Part shown: one piece after another, positions 33,871 to 43,336 of the stretch
Numbering within the stretch: position 1 is the first letter of the stretch
Layout: every line of letters begins with the position of its first letter
NCBI RefSeq assembly: GCF_001613145.1
Contig: NZ_BDBU01000028.1
Coordinates: 62,001-126,000, forward strand
Source: Nocardia jejuensis NBRC 103114
GTDB taxonomy: Bacteria > Actinomycetota > Actinomycetes > Mycobacteriales > Mycobacteriaceae
Direction of reading: 5' to 3'
Length of the DNA stretch: 64,000 nt
Notes under the pieces: model-generated
Told to the model about the DNA's origin: nothing
Database searches by the model: none
What the model saw: only the letters and a program-made list of their open reading frames with translations
Translations under genes and position numbers: made by a program

Positions 33871-35349
33871 ATGCCACAGCAGACCGCGGTCGTCGTTCTC
33901 GCCGCTGGAGCCGGAACCCGAATGCGGTCCAAGACCCCCAAGGTGTTGCACCCACTGGCCGGCCGCAGCATGCTCGCGCACGCGCTGCATGCGGCGAACG
34001 AGATCGAACCCGCATACCTCATCACCGTGGTGGGGCACGACCGTGAACAGGTCGGAACCGCCGTCGGCAAAGAGGCCGCAGAGCTCGGCCGCGAGATAGT
34101 CCTGGCCGTTCAAGAGGAACAACTGGGCACCGGGCACGCCGTGCAGTGCGCGCTCACCGCCCTCCCGGAGAACTTCGCCGGGAACCTGCTCGTCACCTAC
34201 GCGGATGTGCCGCTGCTGGACGGGCACACGCTGCACGCCCTGCTCGACGAACACCGCAGTTACTCCGGCTCGGCGGCCACCGTGCTGACGTTCGTCCCGG
34301 AGGACCCGAACGGCTACGGCCGGATCGTCCGCGACGAGCAGGGCCAGGTGCTCGAGATCGTCGAGCACGCCGACGCCACCCCGGCGCAGGCCGCGATCAA
34401 CGAGGTCAACTCGGGTGTCTACGTTTTCGACGCGGCCGTCCTGCGCACCATGCTCTCGCGCATCGATACCGCCAACGCCCGGCACGAGCTCTACCTCACC
34501 GATGTGCTGAAGCTGGCCCGCGAAGCCGGGCATCCGGTTCACGGTGCGCGACTGCTCGATTCGGCCAAGGTCACCGGCGTGAACGACCGGGTGCAGCTGG
34601 CCGGTGCGGCGCGCACGCTGAACCGCTACATCGTGGAGCGGCACCAGCGCGCCGGGGTCACCATCGTCGATCCGGCCACCACGTGGATCGACGGCGGCGT
34701 CATCATCGGGCGCGACGCGATCATCCGGCCGGGCGTACAACTGTTGGGCGACACCGTGATCGGCGAGGACGCCGAGATCGGCCCCGACTGCACGCTCACC
34801 GACGTGAACGTCGGCGACGGCGCCAAGGTGGTGCGCACCCACGGCGAGAAGGCGGCCATCGGGCCCGGCGCGAACGTCGGACCCTTCGCCTATCTGCGGC
34901 CGGGCACCATCCTCGGCGAGGCGGGCAAGATCGGCACCTTCGTCGAGACCAAGAACGCCAACATCGGCGCGCACTCCAAGGTCCCGCATCTGAGCTACGT
35001 CGGCGACGCCACGATCGGCGAGTACAGCAACATCGGTGCGGCGAGCGTTTTCGTGAACTACGACGGCGTCAGGAAGCACCACACGACAGTCGGCTCGCAC
35101 GTGCGCACGGGCAGCGACAACATGTTCATCGCACCGGTCACCGTGGGTGACGGCGCGTATTCGGGTGCAGGTACTGTACTGCGCAGGAACGTTCCACCGG
35201 GCGCCCTCGCGGTGTCGGGTGGAGCGCAACGCAATATCGAGGGCTGGGTGCAGAGCAGACGACCCGGTACCGCTGCCGCCCGCGCGGCCGAATCGGCCAT
35301 CGCGGCACACGAGGAACCCGACGAGCAAAAGGATGGCGAACGTCCGTGA
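33871..35349 (+). CDS. glmU: Bifunctional N-acetylglucosamine-1-phosphate uridyltransferase / glucosamine-1-phosphate acetyltransferase
   Basis: The 492-residue enzyme makes UDP-GlcNAc for the cell wall. The uridyltransferase signature 'VVLAAGAGTRMRSKTPKVLHPLAG' is at the N-terminus. The C-terminal half is a left-handed beta-helix of hexapeptide repeats ('GVIIGRDAIIRPGVQLLGDTVIGEDAEIGPDC') with the acetyl-transfer His/Tyr segment 'VPHLSYVGDATIGEYSNIGAASVFVNYDG'. The start at 33871 has GAGGGAGA upstream. It overlaps prs by four bases, as in Rv1018c–Rv1017c. Confidence 0.97.
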   Translation: MPQQTAVVVLAAGAGTRMRSKTPKVLHPLAGRSMLAHALHAANEIEPAYLITVVGHDREQVGTAVGKEAAELGREIVLAVQEEQLGTGHAVQCALTALPENFAGNLLVTYADVPLLDGHTLHALLDEHRSYSGSAATVLTFVPEDPNGYGRIVRDEQGQVLEIVEHADATPAQAAINEVNSGVYVFDAAVLRTMLSRIDTANARHELYLTDVLKLAREAGHPVHGARLLDSAKVTGVNDRVQLAGAARTLNRYIVERHQRAGVTIVDPATTWIDGGVIIGRDAIIRPGVQLLGDTVIGEDAEIGPDCTLTDVNVGDGAKVVRTHGEKAAIGPGANVGPFAYLRPGTILGEAGKIGTFVETKNANIGAHSKVPHLSYVGDATIGEYSNIGAASVFVNYDGVRKHHTTVGSHVRTGSDNMFIAPVTVGDGAYSGAGTVLRRNVPPGALAVSGGAQRNIEGWVQSRRPGTAAARAAESAIAAHEEPDEQKDGERP

Positions 35350-36326
35350 CCGCGTTCTCGACCGATAACCACAAGAATCTGATGCTGTTCTCGGGACGCG
35401 CTCATCCAGAGCTCGCCGAGGCGGTGGCCAAGGAACTCAACGTCCATGTCACCCCCCAGACCGCGCGCGACTTCGCGAACGGCGAGACCTTCGTCCGGTT
35501 CGAGGAATCGGTCCGCGGCTCCGACGCCTTCGTGCTGCAGAGCTTCCCGGCGCCGCTGAACCAGTGGGTCATGGAGCACCTCATCATGATCGACGCGCTC
35601 AAGCGCGGGTCGGCCAAGCGCATCACCTCGGTGCTGCCGTTCTACCCGTACGCCCGCCAGGACAAGAAGCACCGCGGCCGCGAGCCGATCTCCGCTCGCC
35701 TGATCGCGGACCTGCTCAAGACCGCGGGCGCGGACCGCATCATCACCATCGACCTGCACACCGATCAGATCCAGGGCTTCTTCGACGGCCCGGTCGATCA
35801 CATGCACGCCCAGGTGCAGCTGGCCGAGCACATCCGCAACAACTACGACCTGTCCAACATCACGGTCGTGTCGCCCGACGCGGGCCGCGTGAAGGTGGCC
35901 GAGAAGTGGGCCAACTCGCTCGCGGACGCACCGCTGGCGTTCATTCACAAGACCCGTGATCCGTTGGTGCCCAACCAGACCACCGCCAACCGCGTGGTCG
36001 GTGACGTCGACGGCCGCACCTGCATCCTGATCGACGACATGATCGACACCGGCGGCACCATCGCCGGGGCCGTGCGCGTGCTCAAGGAGGCCGGCGCGGG
36101 CGATGTGGTCATCGCCGCCACCCACGGCATCCTCAGCGATCCGGCCGCCGAGCGCCTCGCGAACTGCGGCGCGAAAGAGGTCGTGGTCACCAATACGCTG
36201 CCGATCGAGGAGTCCAAGAAGTTCCCGACCCTGACGGTGCTGTCCATTGCCCCGCTGCTGGCGATGACCATCCGCGAGGTCTTCGAGAACGGTTCCGTCA
36301 CAGGGCTTTTCAACGGAAACGCGTAG
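35346..36326 (+). CDS. prs: Ribose-phosphate pyrophosphokinase (PRPP synthetase)
   Basis: The 326-residue enzyme makes PRPP from ribose-5-phosphate and ATP. Visible motifs are 'LFSGRAHPELAEAVA', 'RQDKKHRGREPISARL', the metal/PRPP region 'TIDLHTDQIQGFFDGPVDH', the flexible loop region, and the ribose-phosphate site 'CILIDDMIDTGGTIAGA'. The GTG start overlaps the glmU stop (GTGA). Length is standard. A terminator follows at 36345. Confidence 0.97.
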   Translation: MTAFSTDNHKNLMLFSGRAHPELAEAVAKELNVHVTPQTARDFANGETFVRFEESVRGSDAFVLQSFPAPLNQWVMEHLIMIDALKRGSAKRITSVLPFYPYARQDKKHRGREPISARLIADLLKTAGADRIITIDLHTDQIQGFFDGPVDHMHAQVQLAEHIRNNYDLSNITVVSPDAGRVKVAEKWANSLADAPLAFIHKTRDPLVPNQTTANRVVGDVDGRTCILIDDMIDTGGTIAGAVRVLKEAGAGDVVIAATHGILSDPAAERLANCGAKEVVVTNTLPIEESKKFPTLTVLSIAPLLAMTIREVFENGSVTGLFNGNA

Positions 36327-36344
36327 TCCGCGAGAGTTCCGGTG

Positions 36345-36379
36345 ACAGCACCCCCGCCCGATGGGCGGGGGTGCTGTTC
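36345..36379 (+). terminator. Strong terminator after prs
   Basis: ACAGCACCCCCGCCC pairs perfectly with GGGCGGGGGTGCTGT around a three-base loop and is followed by TCTG. It lies 19 bases after the prs stop. Confidence 0.92.
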
Positions 36380-36501
36380 TGTATGCGGCCCGCGGAGAAA
36401 AAGGCGGCGCATAGGTGCCTGGACGCGATGGGACCGGTAGCGTGGCTATCTGTATTGCGGTTTGCTACAGGTGCGCTGACGCGCGGAAGGCAGGTGCCCG
36501 T

Positions 36502-36819
36502 ATGAACGAACAGCGCAACGACGACAACGAGCAGCTCATGGACGAGGTCCTGGATACCGAGGACGTCGAGGATCTCGACTACGACCTCGGCGACGACGAC
36601 CAGGCCGACGAGGTCCGCGAGTACGAGCGCTACATCACCGATCCCCCCGAAGACCTCGTCATCCGCAATCGCGAGAACGACGACGACGGACATCTGGGCA
36701 TCGCGGACGAGCTCGATCAGGAATGGACGCGACGGCGCGGACGCGAGGAGTCTCGATCCGAGGACGACCGACCGGCCGAAGTCGCGGCCATGGACATCCT
36801 CGACGAACCGCGCGACTGA
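36502..36819 (+). CDS. Highly acidic hypothetical protein
   Basis: The 105-residue protein is about 40% Asp and Glu, with blocks such as 'EDVEDLDYDLGDDDQADE', and a conserved-looking 'EYERYITDPPEDLVIRNRENDDDG'. The start at 36502 has AAGG upstream. No membrane segment is seen. I do not recognise a function; such acidic proteins may bind basic partners or be disordered. Confidence 0.65.
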   Translation: MNEQRNDDNEQLMDEVLDTEDVEDLDYDLGDDDQADEVREYERYITDPPEDLVIRNRENDDDGHLGIADELDQEWTRRRGREESRSEDDRPAEVAAMDILDEPRD

Positions 36820-36916
36820 CGCTTCGCGCCGGTCGAGGACCGGTCCGTGTTGCGCACGGACCCCTAGACTGTGATAACCCTGTGAAGGCTCACACCCCTC
36901 TCGAGGAAGGCGCGAC

Positions 36917-37642
36917 ATGAGCACGCCGCCGAACGAACCCGGCTCCGGCCCGGGCGACATGTTCAAGAAGCAGCCCGACAACCAGGAGCAGCCGCCGCAC
37001 GACGCGCCCGCCGCGCCGCCCGATCCCACCACGTTCAATCCGGCCGCGCAGGGGCAGAGCTATCCGCCGCCGCCCGGGCAGTATCCGGGACCGCAGGACA
37101 GTGGCGCCCAGGGGCAGTACCCGGGACCGCAGAGCGGCGGAGCGGAGCCTCACCCACAGAGCAGCGGAGCGCAACCTCAGTACCCGGCCGGTGGGGCCTA
37201 CGGGTATCCGCCGGTCGGCGGGCAGCCCGCGGGTGGGCAGCCGAGCTACCCGGGGTACCCGCAGCAGCCCGGGTACGAGCAGTATCCGCAGCAGCCGTAC
37301 GGGCAGCCGGGGCAGCCCGGTCAGTACGGACAGCAGGGTCAGTACGGACAGCAGGGACAGTACGGTCAGCCTGCCTACGGACAGCAGTACCAGCCCTACG
37401 GTGGTGCCCCGGTTCCCCGTGGGCCGCAGGTGTTCTCGATCATCGGCTTCATCTGCGCGGCCATCGCGCTGCTGTTCTGCCCGCCCGGATTCGGCATCGC
37501 CGCGATCATTCTGGGCATCGTGGGCAACAGCAAGGGTGAGCCGCTGGGCAAGTGGGCTGCCATCGCCGGTGGCGTGACGCTGGTGCTCGGCCTGATCCTG
37601 GCCTTCGTGGTGCTGGGCACCAGCGGGGTCGGATACAACTAG
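36917..37642 (+). CDS. Proline/glycine/glutamine-rich membrane protein (DUF4190-like C-terminus)
   Basis: The 241-residue protein has a ~170-residue low-complexity N-terminus of Pro, Gly, Gln and Tyr with repeats (QYPGPQ, GYPQQPGYEQYPQQPYG and three copies of QYGQQG/P). Two transmembrane helices follow: 'FSIIGFICAAIALLFCPPGFGIAAIILGIV' and 'WAAIAGGVTLVLGLILAFVVLG'. This layout is common in actinobacterial DUF4190 proteins. The N-terminus is presumably cytoplasmic and disordered. GAGGAAGG precedes the ATG. The function is unknown. Confidence 0.8.
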   Translation: MSTPPNEPGSGPGDMFKKQPDNQEQPPHDAPAAPPDPTTFNPAAQGQSYPPPPGQYPGPQDSGAQGQYPGPQSGGAEPHPQSSGAQPQYPAGGAYGYPPVGGQPAGGQPSYPGYPQQPGYEQYPQQPYGQPGQPGQYGQQGQYGQQGQYGQPAYGQQYQPYGGAPVPRGPQVFSIIGFICAAIALLFCPPGFGIAAIILGIVGNSKGEPLGKWAAIAGGVTLVLGLILAFVVLGTSGVGYN

Positions 37643-37644
37643 GC

Positions 37645-38283
37645 ATGTCGGACTTCATCGGATTCCCGCTCGCCGGGCTCGACTTCTACGAGGACCTCGA
37701 AGCCGACAACTCCAAAACCTTCTGGAACGCGAACAAGAAGGTCTGGGAGTCCGCGGTGCGGGATCCGATGAAAGCCCTGGTCGCCGACCTGGAAAAGGAC
37801 TTCGGGCCGGCCAAGATCTTCCGGCCCTATCGGGACGTGCGCTTCTCGAAGGACAAGACGCCGTACAAGAATCATCAGGGCGCGGTCGTGCATTCCGCGC
37901 CGACCGCCGGGTGGTACGTGCAGATCGGCGCGGGCGGGCTCTACACCGGCGGTGGCCTGTACGCCGCCGATGCCGCGCAACTGGCCGCGCTCCGCGCCGC
38001 CATCGACCACGAGGTGCGCGGAGCCGAGCTGGAAAAGCTACTGGCGCAACTGGTCTCGGCCGGCTATCGGATCGGCGGGGACAAGCTCGCGACCAAGCCC
38101 AAGGGCTATTCGATCGATCATCCGCGAATCGATCTGCTGCGCCACAAATCCCTCACCGCCGGTTACGAATTCGGCGCTCCGGACTGGCTGACCACGCCGG
38201 AGGCCGCCACCCGGATCCGCAAGGCGTGGGAAGAGATTCGGCCACTGGTGGAATGGCTCAGCGCGGTCACCGCGCAAAAGTGA
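37645..38283 (+). CDS. TIGR02453/DUF2461 family protein
   Basis: The 212-residue protein has the DUF2461 pattern: 'FYEDLEADNSKTFWNANKKVWESAVRDPMKALVADLEKDFG', 'KIFRPYRDVRFSKDKTPYKNHQGAVV' and 'GLYTGGGLYAADAAQLAALR'. The family is widespread but uncharacterised. It begins two bases after the stop of the Pro-rich membrane protein gene, so the two are likely co-transcribed. Confidence 0.88.
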   Translation: MSDFIGFPLAGLDFYEDLEADNSKTFWNANKKVWESAVRDPMKALVADLEKDFGPAKIFRPYRDVRFSKDKTPYKNHQGAVVHSAPTAGWYVQIGAGGLYTGGGLYAADAAQLAALRAAIDHEVRGAELEKLLAQLVSAGYRIGGDKLATKPKGYSIDHPRIDLLRHKSLTAGYEFGAPDWLTTPEAATRIRKAWEEIRPLVEWLSAVTAQK

Positions 38284-38317
38284 CAACCGGGCTCGAGTGA
38301 GACGCGCGCCCTCGGGG

Positions 38318-38710
38318 TCAGTTCGACCGGGGGCAGGGTCGTCTGCGCAGCAGCGAAACACCGCTGAGCGTCACCACCCCGAGCGCGAACACAGCGAGTA
38401 CGACGATGGTCTGGATTCGGTCGGTGCGGTTCGCACCGCACTGCCGCACGAACGTCGGGTCACTGCAATCGAGGGTGTCCAGGCACAGCGGCGGGCCGAT
38501 CCAGGCGTGACGCGGGCTCAGCACCGTACCGCAGTCCACGTCACCGGCGGGGTGCGGAAGCGGCAGGAAAAGCAGCGCGACCGCGGCCACCAGCAGGAAC
38601 AGCCCGGTCGGGAACCACAGTCGCGCCCGGTTCCAGCCGAGCAACGGCGGCAAGGCAATACAGAACGCGGCGAGTCCGAGGACGAGGCCGGTTATCTCCC
38701 ACGGCTTCAC
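38318..38710 (-). CDS. Small membrane protein
   Basis: The 130-residue protein has three predicted transmembrane helices (near residues 5–25, 32–52 and 98–120). A loop between the second and third contains four cysteines ('VDCGTV', 'PLCLDTLDCSD', 'RQCGANR') that probably form disulfides outside the membrane. The family is not recognised. It is convergent with the DUF2461 gene. Confidence 0.65.
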   Translation of the reverse strand: MKPWEITGLVLGLAAFCIALPPLLGWNRARLWFPTGLFLLVAAVALLFLPLPHPAGDVDCGTVLSPRHAWIGPPLCLDTLDCSDPTFVRQCGANRTDRIQTIVVLAVFALGVVTLSGVSLLRRRPCPRSN

Positions 38711-38812
38711 TGCCCCAGATCCTAGGTCGGAGGCAGTGTCGCCATTGCCGGAATTGATGCATTCGCCCGGTTGCGTGCCGAGGCCGGACGGTTGGGCGCC
38801 GGACCCGGCGCG

Positions 38813-39784
38813 CTACCGGCGCTCGGCCAGCACCAGGACGAAACGTTCGTCCGGATCCGTCCACATCCGCTCGGTCGCGAAACCCGCTGCCGCCAACTCC
38901 GATTCGAGCCCCGCGCGGCGGAACTTGGCGGAGATCTCGGTGCGCAACTGCTCACCCGCGGCGAAATCGACGGTCAGATCCAGGTCCGCGACGGTGACCC
39001 GCATGGCCTCGGTGGCCTCGAGCCGCATCTCGATCCACTCCCGCTCCGCGTCCCACAGGGCGACGTGCCGGAACTTCTCCGGCTCGAAATTCGCGTTCAG
39101 CCGCAAGTTGAGCACATGCAGGACATTGCGATTGAACTCCGCGGTCACACCCGAGGCATCGTCGTAGGCGGGCACCAGCACCGCCGGATCGATGACCAGA
39201 CCCGCGCCGAGCAGCAGCTGCTCCCCCGGTTCGAGGACCTCGTGGATGCCGGCCAGGAAATCCGCGCGCTCACTCGGCACCAGATTGCCGATGGTGCCAC
39301 CGAGGAAGGCGATCATGCGCCGCCCGCCGCGGGGCAGATTGTCCAGCGTGGCGGTGAAATCGCTGACCACTCCGTGTACCGCCAGGCCCGGGAACTCCAC
39401 GGCCACCTGTTCGGCCGCCGCGTTCAACGCGGTGACGGAAACATCCTGCGGCACATAGGTCTTGAGCGGACCACCGGAGATCAGCGCCTCGAGCAACAGC
39501 CGTGTCTTGGCCGCGGATCCGGCGCCCAGCTCCACCAGCACCTCGGCCTGGGCGATCCCGGCGATCTCGCCGACCACGCGCTCGAGCAGCGCGCGCTCGG
39601 TCCTGGTCGGGTAGTACTCGGCCAGCTCGGTGATCCGCTCGAACAGCTCGCTGCCCCGTGCGTCGTAGAAGTACTTGGGCGGCAACGACTTCGGCTCGGA
39701 AGTCAGGCCGCTGCGCACATCCTCGCGCAGTGCCGTGGTCAGATCCTCGTCGGTCAGATGAACTTCGACAGTCGCCGCATTCAT
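38813..39784 (-). CDS. egtD: L-histidine N(alpha)-methyltransferase EgtD
   Basis: The 323-residue SAM enzyme trimethylates histidine to hercynine, the first step of ergothioneine synthesis. The family pattern is clear: 'LPPKYFYDARGSELFERITELAEYYPTRTE', the SAM loop 'VELGAGSAAKTRLLL', 'PQDVSVTALNAA', 'FLGGTIGNLVP' and 'AYDDASGVTAEFNRNVLHVLN'. It overlaps egtC by four bases and is last in the egtABCD operon. Confidence 0.96.
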   Translation of the reverse strand: MNAATVEVHLTDEDLTTALREDVRSGLTSEPKSLPPKYFYDARGSELFERITELAEYYPTRTERALLERVVGEIAGIAQAEVLVELGAGSAAKTRLLLEALISGGPLKTYVPQDVSVTALNAAAEQVAVEFPGLAVHGVVSDFTATLDNLPRGGRRMIAFLGGTIGNLVPSERADFLAGIHEVLEPGEQLLLGAGLVIDPAVLVPAYDDASGVTAEFNRNVLHVLNLRLNANFEPEKFRHVALWDAEREWIEMRLEATEAMRVTVADLDLTVDFAAGEQLRTEISAKFRRAGLESELAAAGFATERMWTDPDERFVLVLAERR

Positions 39785-40560
39785 GAAAAAGCCTTTCCCT
39801 CTTCGATAACAGCATCAAGATCGAGAACAGTCAGGTGCCCGGGCCGCACGCTCACCAACCGCCGATCCTCGATGGCACGCCACCGCGAATCGTCGTCGTA
39901 CGGTTCCGAGGCGACGACCGCGAACGTGTCGGTCACCAGCACCGACAGGGAGTGGTGCCACGTCGTGGCCCAGACGCTCTCCCCGTCACCCAGCAGTAGA
40001 TTCAGTCGCGAGTTCGGCGACAGCTCGATCACCGCCCGAACCAGCTGTCGCAGGACGTTTTCCGGTGATTCCCCGGCATCGAGCAGTTCCCGCGCGATCA
40101 CCCACAGCACCGCCGAATCGGTCAGCGCCTCCGCGTCGAGCAGTGGCGGTGACCCGAATCGACTCGCCACGGCGGTGAGCGTGCGACGCCACCGGGGTAT
40201 CGAACCGTTGTGGCTGAAGGCCCAGCGGCCGTGGACGAACGGCGCGCACGCCTCCCGCTCGACCGGCATACCCACCGTCGCGGACCGCACCGCCGCGAGC
40301 ACCGCGCTCGAATGCAATTGCGGCAGCACCTCCTCCACCGCGGGATCGGTCCAGACAGGGGCGGCGTTGCGATAGCGGCTGAGGACCGGAGACTCGGAAG
40401 ATAGGCTCCACCAGGCGACGCCGAAGCCGTCGGCGTTGATCGTTCCGCCGCCGCGCATGTCACGCGGGGCCCAGGACTGGGTGCGCAGGGAATGCGGTCC
40501 CCGGGTGAGGAGGTCGCCCACCGGGGCCGGGGGGCCGAGATAGGCGAGGTGGCGGCACAT
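39781..40560 (-). CDS. egtC: Gamma-glutamyl hercynylcysteine sulfoxide hydrolase EgtC
   Basis: The 259-residue class II glutamine-amidotransferase-fold enzyme begins MCRHLAYLGPP; Cys2 is the N-terminal nucleophile. 'NADGFGVAWW' and 'PFVHGRWAFSHNGSIP' form the rest of the active site. EgtC removes the gamma-glutamyl group from the EgtB product. It begins one base inside the egtB stop (TGATG) and overlaps egtD by four bases. Confidence 0.95.
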   Translation of the reverse strand: MCRHLAYLGPPAPVGDLLTRGPHSLRTQSWAPRDMRGGGTINADGFGVAWWSLSSESPVLSRYRNAAPVWTDPAVEEVLPQLHSSAVLAAVRSATVGMPVEREACAPFVHGRWAFSHNGSIPRWRRTLTAVASRFGSPPLLDAEALTDSAVLWVIARELLDAGESPENVLRQLVRAVIELSPNSRLNLLLGDGESVWATTWHHSLSVLVTDTFAVVASEPYDDDSRWRAIEDRRLVSVRPGHLTVLDLDAVIEEGKAFS

Positions 40561-41903
40561 CAGTGCTCGTCCGATCTCAGATCTCTGGCGAGCCGGAAAC
40601 CGGCGAAGATCTGGCGGCGGATGGGATGGTCCCAGTTGCGGAAGGTGCCACGGCAGGCCACCTCGTCCGCGCCGAAGGAGCCGCCGCGCAGCACCCGGTA
40701 ATCCCCGCCGTAGAAGACCTCGGAGTACTCACGATAGGGAAAGGCGTGGAAGCCGGGGTACGGGTCGAAACCCGAAGCGGTCCACTCCCATACGTCGCCG
40801 ATCAACTGGTGCACACCGGCCGGGGAAGCGCCCGCAGGATAGGCCCCCGCGTCGGCGGGCTCCAGGTGGCGCTGACCGAGATTGGCGGTGAGTTCACTCG
40901 GATCGGCATCGCCCCAGGGGAATCGGCGTGTACGCCCGGACACCGGATCATGGCGCGCGGCCTTCTCCCATTCGGCCTCGGTGGGCAACCGCTTGCCCGA
41001 CCAGTTGGCGTACGCCTCCGCCTCGAACCAGCACACGTGCACGACCGGCTGCTGCGGTCGCAGCGGCTGCATGACGCCGAAAACCCTTCGCCACCAACGA
41101 CCGCCGCCGTCCTGCTCCCAGAACTGCGGAGCCACCAGACCGGCCTCCTGCCGATGCGCCCAGCCGCTCTCGGACCACAGCTCCGGGCGGTCGTAGCCAC
41201 CGTCGGTGAGGAAGGCCAGGAACTGCTCGTTGGTGACGGGGGCGGCATCGATGGCGAAGCCGGGCACGTGCACCGGGTGCGCGGGGCGCTCGTTGTCCAG
41301 CGCCCACGGATCGGTATCGGTGCCCATCGTGAATTCGCCTGCGGGAATGACGACTTCGCCGCCGACCGGCGTCCGGACGACCGGCGTGGCGGGAGCCGCG
41401 AGCACGGCGTCTCCGGTGCGCAGCTGGTGCGTGGCCAGCATGGTTTCGTCGTGCTGCTGCTCGTGCTGGGCGATCATGCCGAAGGCGAAACCGTCGCGCA
41501 GCAGACCCTCACCGCGTAAAGGTGTGCGCTCCAGCACATCCCATACCTTCTCGCGCACCGTGCCCACATACACGCGGGCCTGCGCGGGGTCCAGCAGCGG
41601 CAGCGCGGGCCGATCCACCCGGGCATGTTTGAACGCGTCGTACAGCTCGTCGATATCGGACCGAACCGCCTCTCGCCCACCGACATCGCGCACCAGCCAC
41701 AGCTCCTCCTGGTTGCCGATATGCGCGAGATCCCAGACCAGCGGACTCATGATCCGTGAATGCTGCGCCACCAGTTCGGCCTCGTCCAGGCATTCGGTGA
41801 GCCCCACCGTGCGCCTGCGAGCTCGCTCGAGCACCGTCGCGATCCGCTCGCGCAACCGCTCCGTCTCGGCCCGATCCGTTCCGGGCACCTGCTGCATCGT
41901 CAT
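40560..41903 (-). CDS. egtB: Hercynine oxygenase EgtB
   Basis: The 447-residue iron enzyme forms the C–S bond between hercynine and gamma-glutamylcysteine. An N-terminal DinB-like domain carries the iron ligands in 'DLAHIGNQEELW' and 'HEQQHDET'. The C-terminal formylglycine-generating-enzyme domain contains 'IPAGEFTMGTDTDPWALDNERPAH', 'WFEAEAYANWSGKRLPTEAEWEKAAR' and 'RVLRGGSF'. The ATG at 41903 overlaps the egtA stop by four bases. Confidence 0.96.
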   Translation of the reverse strand: MTMQQVPGTDRAETERLRERIATVLERARRRTVGLTECLDEAELVAQHSRIMSPLVWDLAHIGNQEELWLVRDVGGREAVRSDIDELYDAFKHARVDRPALPLLDPAQARVYVGTVREKVWDVLERTPLRGEGLLRDGFAFGMIAQHEQQHDETMLATHQLRTGDAVLAAPATPVVRTPVGGEVVIPAGEFTMGTDTDPWALDNERPAHPVHVPGFAIDAAPVTNEQFLAFLTDGGYDRPELWSESGWAHRQEAGLVAPQFWEQDGGGRWWRRVFGVMQPLRPQQPVVHVCWFEAEAYANWSGKRLPTEAEWEKAARHDPVSGRTRRFPWGDADPSELTANLGQRHLEPADAGAYPAGASPAGVHQLIGDVWEWTASGFDPYPGFHAFPYREYSEVFYGGDYRVLRGGSFGADEVACRGTFRNWDHPIRRQIFAGFRLARDLRSDEH

Positions 41904-43228
41904 GACTGAACTCCGAAGTCCTCGTTGGGTGTTCGACCGCCGCGACATCGCTCGGCGGCGTCCGCCACCTCGCGCGCGGCGGCATCGGTGGTGGCATGGG
42001 CGGCGGCCAGTTCCAGCAGCGAGACCGCGGCCGCGCGAATGTCCGGGTCGGCGAGGCCGTAGCGCGCCGCCTCGGACCAGTGGTCCCGGACCGCCGCCGA
42101 CAGCGCGGTGGCCTCCGCGACGACCGCCGGGGCGGACATCAGCGCGTCGATGGCGTGCACGGGCACCGACCAGGTGTCACCCGGCTGGGCGTCGAGATAG
42201 CGCACCTCGAGGTGCCCCGAGGCCCGGACCGGTGGGAAGACGGTGGTCAGGTGGTAGTCGAGATCGGTGTGATCGGGACGGCGATCGATCTCGTCGTCCA
42301 GCGCGCCGCACAGCCAATCCGCGAAGGTGGCCCCGGGCGGAGCGGTCCAATCGTCGCCGTCGCTGCGGACGCACAGCAGCGGGGTGTCCAGGACCCAGCG
42401 CGCGTAGCCGGAGATCGGATCCGACCAGTCGTGCACGGGTGGGCGGGTACGGAGGTGGTCCAGGCGCAACCAGGCGCGCATGCGCTGGGAGGCCCATTCA
42501 CCGGGCGGTGCGCTGTGCAGGGCGGGCGAGCAGGCGAAAGCGGCCAGCAGTGCCGGGCCGATCGCGTAGAGCGCCTCCCAGCGGGCCCTGATCTCGGCGG
42601 GATTCGCCCCGGCGTCCACGCTCACCTGGGCTGCGGCCGTATTGCACATCATGAGCGCGCCGAAAGGGCCCAGCGCGGAGAAGGTTTGCTCCATCGAGCG
42701 GTAGCGCGGCAGTTGGAGCAGCCTCCGGGGCGGTCTGACCGCGTCGGCGGAGGCGGAGAAGGTGCGAATATCGCGGGATTCGAGCAGTTCCCGCAGGCGG
42801 GCCGCGTCGATGCGCAGGCTCTCGCAGAGTTCGGCGGCGGAGCCGAACGGGGGACTGGAAAGTTCGATCTGACCACCGGGCTCGAGGGTGACCCGGCTCC
42901 CTCCCGGCAGCGGATCGGCCGGGGAATCAGGGGAAATGGACCGTGGCGCATAGGGTCCGAGTGCGTCCGCGAACACCCTCAGGTCCGGACGCGGTGCTGA
43001 CGCCGAAGCCCCACCATGCGCGGTGAGCCACTCCAATTCGGCGCCGATGAGCGCGGGTGGGCCCTGCTTGAAACACACTTTGCCGACGTACGCCTCGGCC
43101 ACCGCGCGGGAGGAGAACTCGCTCGAGGGCGAGGACTCGGCGCGGCCGGCGCGGGCGGTATCGGACGCGGTCTCGGATGTGGCTACCGTGCGGCGTACCG
43201 CGCTGGTAGAGGACACCGTCATCGCCAT
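41900..43228 (-). CDS. egtA: Glutamate–cysteine ligase EgtA
   Basis: The 442-residue GCS2-type ATP-grasp-like ligase makes gamma-glutamylcysteine for ergothioneine. Family features include 'IGAELEWLTAHGG', 'RVTLEPGGQIELSSPP', 'MMCNTAAAQVSVDAG' and 'GHLEVRYLDAQP'. ATG 43228 is chosen because GCGGAGA lies upstream (ATG 43222 is possible). The gene heads the egtABCD operon, all with one- or four-base overlaps. Confidence 0.95.
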   Translation of the reverse strand: MAMTVSSTSAVRRTVATSETASDTARAGRAESSPSSEFSSRAVAEAYVGKVCFKQGPPALIGAELEWLTAHGGASASAPRPDLRVFADALGPYAPRSISPDSPADPLPGGSRVTLEPGGQIELSSPPFGSAAELCESLRIDAARLRELLESRDIRTFSASADAVRPPRRLLQLPRYRSMEQTFSALGPFGALMMCNTAAAQVSVDAGANPAEIRARWEALYAIGPALLAAFACSPALHSAPPGEWASQRMRAWLRLDHLRTRPPVHDWSDPISGYARWVLDTPLLCVRSDGDDWTAPPGATFADWLCGALDDEIDRRPDHTDLDYHLTTVFPPVRASGHLEVRYLDAQPGDTWSVPVHAIDALMSAPAVVAEATALSAAVRDHWSEAARYGLADPDIRAAAVSLLELAAAHATTDAAAREVADAAERCRGGRTPNEDFGVQS

Positions 43229-43336
43229 GCCAATCTCCGCTCTACCGAACAGTCGTCGCCTGGTCGCGGCGATCCATCCAGGGTAGCGACCGAGCATGAC
43301 AAAAAATCTGACGAAACCGAGAACACACCAACCGAT